The notes beneath the pieces were generated by a model. The model searched no databases. It saw only the letters and a list, made by a program, of their open reading frames with translations, and was not told the origin of the DNA. From JBFMDH01 sp044868105 (lineage in GTDB: Bacteria > Acidobacteriota > Blastocatellia > UBA7656): a stretch of 17,056 nt of DNA. Position numbers and translations under genes: made by a program. Numbering within the stretch: the stretch's first letter is position 1; the number at the start of each line of letters is the position of its first letter. Positions 13,436 through 17,056 of this stretch are shown piece after piece. The stretch is taken from positions 1 to 17,056 of the forward strand of contig JBIOWC010000263.1 in assembly GCA_044868105.1 (NCBI GenBank). Reading direction: 5' to 3'.

Positions 13436-15106
13436 CTAATCGTCTTTACGCAAACCGCCGGTACGCGCAGCGCGGCGTGATTCCTCGGCCATCGCTTTGG
13501 CGGTGGGCATTTCGGTAATTGCGCGTTGCACTTGATAATCGCCTTCCAAAAGCACCTGGCTTGCGACCTCCTGCCCCCAGGCCGCGGTGACAACTTCGTA
13601 ACGAATCTGTCGCTTAACCCAGTCCAAATCTTTATCAACGCGAGTTTCATCAAGTTTGCTGTCTTTGAATTCGCGTTTATACTCCGGCAAATATTTTTTG
13701 AAAGCGGCGATGACTTTATCGGTGATGAGATATTCGTTTGCCGTCAAGCGATGCGAATGATCAACGGTGCGGTCAATCTTAAATTCCGGCAGCCCGGGAA
13801 TCTGCCCGGCGACTAACAACCGCGCAAATTGAAATGTCGGTTCCCACCAGGTGCGACGATAATCGAACTCTTTGGTCGGAGTTTTCACTTCAACATCCGG
13901 GTCAATACCGCCGCCACCGTAAACCACGCGACCGGCATCGGTCTTCTTCTCTTCTTTGCGAGTCGCAACCGACCGGTCGGAATGGAAGATATAATCATAG
14001 AAAGAGCGGTTGGAATATTCGCGCTGAATCAAGCGACCGCTTGGCGTATAGTAATGCCCGGTGGTCAGGGTTAAACCCGAACCGTCACGCAAGGGGAAAA
14101 TATTTTGCACCAGCCCTTTGCCGAAACTGTTTTCGCCAACCAGACGCGCTCGGTCGTGGTCTTGCAGGGCGCCGGCAACAATCTCCGAAGCCGAAGCCGA
14201 ACCGCGGTCAATCAACACCACCAGCGGATAGTCTTCCGGCGTGGTATTGCGAGCTTTTAAATCGCGCGGTGGAAAGATATTCGGGTTGCGGCCGCGCATG
14301 GAAACAATATTTTGCCCCTGATAAAGGAAGAGGTTTGACACCCGATAGGCCTGGTCAACCAGACCGCCACGATTGCCGCGCAAATCTAAAACCAGGGACG
14401 TCATGCCCTGTTGCTTCAATTCATAAATGGCGCGCTGCATCTCTTCGTAGGTGGTGGTGTTAAAACCACGGAAGAGATTAATGTAGCCGACCCCGTTGGG
14501 CATGAGCGAGTAATTGGTAATCGAAGGAAGGGGAACTGAACCGCGAACGATGCTGAATTTCAAAGGCTCGGCAGCGCCGGCGCGCAGTACCTTCACCGTG
14601 ACCCCTGTGCCTTCGGGCCCAATCAATTTACTCGACACCTGATTGGAAGACATGTTTTCGGTGGATTCGCCGTTAACCTCAATAATCTGGTCGCCATAAC
14701 GAAGTCCGGCTTTGTATGCCGGGGTACCGTTGAACGGCGAAATAATATAGGTCTTACCGTTGCGTTGGTTGATGCTTGAACCAATTCCTGAATAACGACT
14801 GCGCTGGTCGTTTTGGAAAGATTCCCATTCTTTGGCAGTGAAATAAGAGGAGTGCGGGTCAAGGGTATGCAGCATTCCAATGATAGAAGACTGATAAACT
14901 TTCTCGTAACTCTCCTGATTGAGTTGTCCCGCATAGTTATCCATGGCGACACTCAACGCGGTGGTCAAATCGCTGAGAATCTTCTTGCGTGTCGGATTAT
15001 CATCGCCGTCTTGTCCGGCAAAGCGTTGTGACGGGTGCGCGCCGACGAATAAAACCGGAAGAACGAACGCCAATACAAGTGCCAAATAGCGGTTGATTTG
15101 TTTCAT
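13436..15106 (-). CDS. ctpA: C-terminal processing peptidase, S41 family (CtpA/Prc type)
   Basis: Exported serine protease that trims or degrades envelope proteins from their C-termini. The 556-residue protein starts with a signal peptide (MKQINRYLALVLAFVLPVLF, cut near residue 23-31), followed by a helical N-terminal part containing MLHTLDPHSSYFT (78-90), a PDZ domain at about 100-190 (GIGSSI, PAYKAGLRYGDQIIEVNG) and the S41 core with VLDLRGNRGGLV (239-250). The catalytic Ser-Lys-Gln set fits Ser305 in RGSASASEIVAGAL, Lys330 in GENSFGKGLVQ and Gln334, with the same spacing as in CtpB. About 160 residues lie beyond the core. The ATG at 15106 follows AAGGAA by five bases. Divergent from the rhomboid gene, another membrane-linked protease; no shared substrate can be shown. 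Confidence 0.93.
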   Translation of the reverse strand: MKQINRYLALVLAFVLPVLFVGAHPSQRFAGQDGDDNPTRKKILSDLTTALSVAMDNYAGQLNQESYEKVYQSSIIGMLHTLDPHSSYFTAKEWESFQNDQRSRYSGIGSSINQRNGKTYIISPFNGTPAYKAGLRYGDQIIEVNGESTENMSSNQVSSKLIGPEGTGVTVKVLRAGAAEPLKFSIVRGSVPLPSITNYSLMPNGVGYINLFRGFNTTTYEEMQRAIYELKQQGMTSLVLDLRGNRGGLVDQAYRVSNLFLYQGQNIVSMRGRNPNIFPPRDLKARNTTPEDYPLVVLIDRGSASASEIVAGALQDHDRARLVGENSFGKGLVQNIFPLRDGSGLTLTTGHYYTPSGRLIQREYSNRSFYDYIFHSDRSVATRKEEKKTDAGRVVYGGGGIDPDVEVKTPTKEFDYRRTWWEPTFQFARLLVAGQIPGLPEFKIDRTVDHSHRLTANEYLITDKVIAAFKKYLPEYKREFKDSKLDETRVDKDLDWVKRQIRYEVVTAAWGQEVASQVLLEGDYQVQRAITEMPTAKAMAEESRRAARTGGLRKDD

Positions 15107-15128
15107 GCAATTCCTTCGACTTATGACC

Positions 15129-15155
15129 TCTATACCGAGAAGCCTGAATTTTCAA
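15129..15155 (-). promoter_or_regulatory. Candidate promoter of the S41 protease gene
   Basis: On the minus strand, TTGAAA (15155-15150) and TATAGA (15134-15129) match -35 and -10 boxes well, but the 15-nt spacer is short. The start of transcription would lie about 15-20 nt before the protease ATG. No better pair was seen in the 204-bp divergent region. Confidence 0.35.
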
Positions 15156-15205
15156 CTGGGTTTATTGCTCTCTTCAATGAAGCAGACGCAACGAAAAAAT
15201 ATTAA

Positions 15206-15232
15206 AGGAATTGTTTTGAGAAAACAACTCCT
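15206..15232. promoter_or_regulatory. Near-perfect palindrome in the protease/rhomboid divergent region
   Basis: AGGAATTGTTTT-GAG-AAAACAACTCCT is a 12-bp inverted repeat with one mismatch and a 3-nt centre. It lies between the two divergent genes, about 100 nt from the protease start and 80 nt from the rhomboid start. It may be a regulator site or a hairpin. A T-rich stretch follows it on the minus strand, but no gene ends there, so a terminator role is unlikely. Confidence 0.4.
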
Positions 15233-15274
15233 GTCCAAAAATTGAAAACCGTTTCATTCCCAAAGACTTGACTG

Positions 15275-15283
15275 TGGTATGAT
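15275..15283 (+). promoter_or_regulatory. Extended -10 promoter for the rhomboid gene
   Basis: TGG immediately followed by TATGAT (15278-15283) forms an extended -10 element. No good -35 sits 17 nt upstream. Transcription would begin near 15290, leaving a leader of only about 20 nt before the ATG at 15311. Confidence 0.45.
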
Positions 15284-15310
15284 TTCCGGGCGCGAGATTT
15301 TCTTGCACTT

Positions 15311-16525
15311 ATGTTCGGAAAGCCAAAGAAATTAGTGATGTGTCAATCCTGTCGGGCCTTTGTTGCCCCGGGAGAGCGAGTCTGCCCGCATTGCGGACTG
15401 GAATCGGTTCCGGCGGTAAGGGTCGGCACCAGCGAAGAAGCAAATGCCTTCTTTTCGCTGCTCATTCTGGCAATCAACATCTTACTTTTTATTGCCATCA
15501 CCGGCGTGGAGATTAAAAACGGTCGCGGCAGCGAGGCGCTTATGAGCGGCGCCTCTTCGCCGGTTTTACTCGATTTTGGCTCGTTTTATAAGGGCCTGGT
15601 CAATCAGGGAGAGTGGTGGCGTTTTATTACGCCGAACTTTTTGCACATCGGCTTGTTGCATATCCTCTTCAACAGCTTTGCGCTTTATCAAATCGGCCCG
15701 TTAACCGAAGAGTTGTATGGTTCGACGAAGTTCATCTTCATCTATTTAATCACCGGCATTGTCGCCTGGGTCGCCTCATACTTTTTCGATATTCGCGGCG
15801 CTGGAGCTTCCGGTTCAATCTGCGGGTTAATCGGCTTGCTGGCGGTCTTCGGTTACCGGCAGGGCGGCAGCGTCGGCAAAGCCTTGATGCGCAGCATGGT
15901 GCAGTGGGCCGTGATGACCATCATTTTTGGATTTGTTGTCGGCGCCAATAACGTCGCGCATATGGGCGGGTTAATCTCCGGCGCAGCCCTGGGGTTTCTC
16001 ATCACCGGCGAACAACCAACCACGGCAAGGACGGCAAAAGTCTGGAACGGCGTTGCCCTTTTATGCGTCGCCTTGATTGCCATTAGCTTTGCTCTGGTCG
16101 GAAAAAATTTTGGCGCCCAACAGGAGCGCTTCAAACAATCGGAAGTTAATATGAACCGGCAGCAGCAGGGGGCGGAAAATATTATTGCCCTCTATCAATT
16201 CCTTCGCGATGCCGATAGCGCTATGCGGTCCCTGCCGGATGCCCAGAATCCCGAAGCCGCTCGCTCACTGGCAAAACAGTTAAAAACGACTTCAGAAAAA
16301 ATTTCGGGCATTCCCAGCATTGATGAAGAGAGCAATACCATTAGAGCGCAAATCACCGGGCTGTTGAATCAGGCGGCGGCTTCACTTGATTCAAAGAATC
16401 AGAATGCTGGCAACCAGAGCAAATCGCTTGCAGAAATTCAAACCGCCTGGGACCTGCTCATCAAGAACTATAAAAAATGGCAAGATAGTGTGTTGCCTGA
16501 TTACGGACTGGGATATACAAAATGA
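15311..16525 (+). CDS. Rhomboid family intramembrane serine protease with N-terminal zinc ribbon
   Basis: Predicted intramembrane protease. Residues 11-28 form a CxxC-x10-CxxC zinc ribbon (CQSC and CPHC). The rhomboid core follows, with a membrane helix at 47-64, EWWRFITPNFLHIGLLHILFN at 101-121 (matching the GlpG loop and HxxxxHxxxN set: His112, His117, Asn121), catalytic Ser167 in GAGASGSICGL and catalytic His217 in NNVAHMGGLISG. One more membrane helix lies at about 243-265. The last 135 residues are soluble, helical and Gln/Asn/Ser-rich, and match no domain I recognise; with the zinc ribbon they make the protein (404 residues) longer than a minimal rhomboid. No clear Shine-Dalgarno precedes the ATG, and the predicted leader is short. 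Substrate unknown. Confidence 0.9.
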   Translation: MFGKPKKLVMCQSCRAFVAPGERVCPHCGLESVPAVRVGTSEEANAFFSLLILAINILLFIAITGVEIKNGRGSEALMSGASSPVLLDFGSFYKGLVNQGEWWRFITPNFLHIGLLHILFNSFALYQIGPLTEELYGSTKFIFIYLITGIVAWVASYFFDIRGAGASGSICGLIGLLAVFGYRQGGSVGKALMRSMVQWAVMTIIFGFVVGANNVAHMGGLISGAALGFLITGEQPTTARTAKVWNGVALLCVALIAISFALVGKNFGAQQERFKQSEVNMNRQQQGAENIIALYQFLRDADSAMRSLPDAQNPEAARSLAKQLKTTSEKISGIPSIDEESNTIRAQITGLLNQAAASLDSKNQNAGNQSKSLAEIQTAWDLLIKNYKKWQDSVLPDYGLGYTK

Positions 16526-16927
16526 GCCCGCCGGATAAACTATAAATCCATCGCCACTGCCCTTATTTTATAATTCCGGTTTGCCTGATAACACCGGGTT
16601 CCCGAGAGTCAATCAAAACAAATAATTAATTCAGACAAATTATTTATGGAGATTTAGCGGTTCCGACATGCCGCCAATTTGCCTTCCTCTGCAAAGGTCT
16701 GTACAATCACCTCACAATTAATTCGAGCAAGCGCAAGCAGTGGGAATTCTTTACAACCAAGAATTTGATTATTTTATTCTCGGCATGGTTTTTTAGTTCA
16801 TTTGAGCGGAAATTTTCATGTCCGGTCAGTATAAAAAATTAACCAGAGAATACCGGATGGGTATTCTCGAAACCTCAATAGCCCGATTCGCTTTGCTCAT
16901 TGATGGCAATAACTGACGATAAAATTC
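16526..16927. other. 402-bp gap without a recognised gene
   Basis: AT-rich, with no convincing open frame, tRNA or riboswitch. It holds a perfect TATAAT at 16569-16574 without a matching -35, an AAATAATT/AATTATTT inverted repeat in the AT-rich stretch near 16620-16645, and the hairpin at 16846-16868. No T-tailed terminator was found after the rhomboid gene. The downstream TPR gene probably takes its promoter from here. Confidence 0.5.
16846..16868. promoter_or_regulatory. Perfect 9-bp hairpin upstream of the TPR gene
   Basis: GAGAATACC and GGTATTCTC pair perfectly around a 5-nt loop, ending 59 nt before the TPR start codon. There is no T-run directly after it on the plus strand. On the minus strand a T-rich stretch follows only after several bases. 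It may be an operator or a leader structure; a terminator is less likely. Confidence 0.4.
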
Positions 16928-17056
16928 ATGACAGCCCAGCCTAACAATATGTTCCTAAAAGGCGTGGAGGCGCTTGATAGTAGCCGCTTTGAAGAAGCCG
17001 CCAACCATTTTCAAGCCGCCTTACGAATCGGTATCTCTTCAACCGATGAAGAAGCG
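16928..17056 (+). CDS. TPR-like protein, N-terminal fragment (cut by window edge)
   Basis: An open frame of 43 codons runs from ATG at 16928 to the last base without a stop. Residues 8-33 (MFLKGVEALDSSRFEEAANHFQAALRI) have the spacing of a tetratricopeptide repeat helix pair, with small residues at Gly12, Ala15 and Ala25. There is no signal peptide in this part. The ribosome site is weak, so the ATG at 16949 cannot be excluded. Function cannot be judged from the fragment. Confidence 0.6.
   Translation, partial: MTAQPNNMFLKGVEALDSSRFEEAANHFQAALRIGISSTDEEA

Noticed and set aside
13834..14463. 209-codon plus-strand open frame inside the S41 protease gene
   Set aside because: Antisense shadow of a well-supported conserved gene; the translation is rich in Arg/Pro/Ser with no domain.
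15268..15273. TTGACT as -35 of the rhomboid promoter
   Set aside because: It lies only four bases before the TATGAT -10 element, so the two cannot form one promoter.

Overview
The window is a chromosomal stretch of moderate GC from a Gram-negative-type bacterium. My best guess is an acidobacterium (Blastocatellia-like). This is inferred from the mix of genes (RodZ, a CtpA-type S41 protease, a zinc-ribbon rhomboid, an EutM/PduA-like shell protein) and from overall style; no rRNA or marker gene here proves it. No phage, transposase, CRISPR array, tRNA or rRNA gene was seen. Twelve genes are complete and one is cut by the right edge.

Left block, minus strand (about 4343 down to 297): a BMC-H microcompartment shell gene, a CoA-acylating aldehyde dehydrogenase with an unusual C-terminal extension, then yggS (PLP-binding protein), yggT (membrane protein) and yggU (DUF167). 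The last three are tightly coupled, and a long perfect hairpin at 192-229 closes the block. Shell gene and dehydrogenase form a two-gene microcompartment locus with no pentamer, trimer, phosphotransacylase or signature enzyme beside it. They are separated by a hairpin built from heptanucleotide repeats.

Middle block, plus strand: rodZ (cell-shape scaffold), glyA (serine hydroxymethyltransferase) and a DinG/XPD-like iron-sulfur helicase. The rodZ/shell-gene intergenic region carries a palindrome whose arms each contain a -35-like TTGAC, suggesting a shared divergent control region. The rodZ-glyA gap holds another heptamer array, and the glyA-dinG gap holds a 14-bp perfect inverted repeat. The helicase gene converges on, and overlaps by four bases, a minus-strand gene for a secreted glycoside hydrolase of the GH-A type. 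That gene is divergent from a plus-strand multi-pass GT-C-like glycosyltransferase.

Right block: an AI-2E-family permease and a CtpA-type processing protease (both minus strand, with a clear intrinsic terminator between them), a divergent rhomboid protease with an N-terminal zinc ribbon, about 400 bp without a recognisable gene, and the first 43 codons of a TPR-like protein running off the end.

The most distinctive content is the minimal microcompartment locus and the C-terminal architecture of its dehydrogenase. Several starts were moved from the longest open frame on ribosome-binding-site evidence (yggU, the shell gene, dinG, the AI-2E permease).
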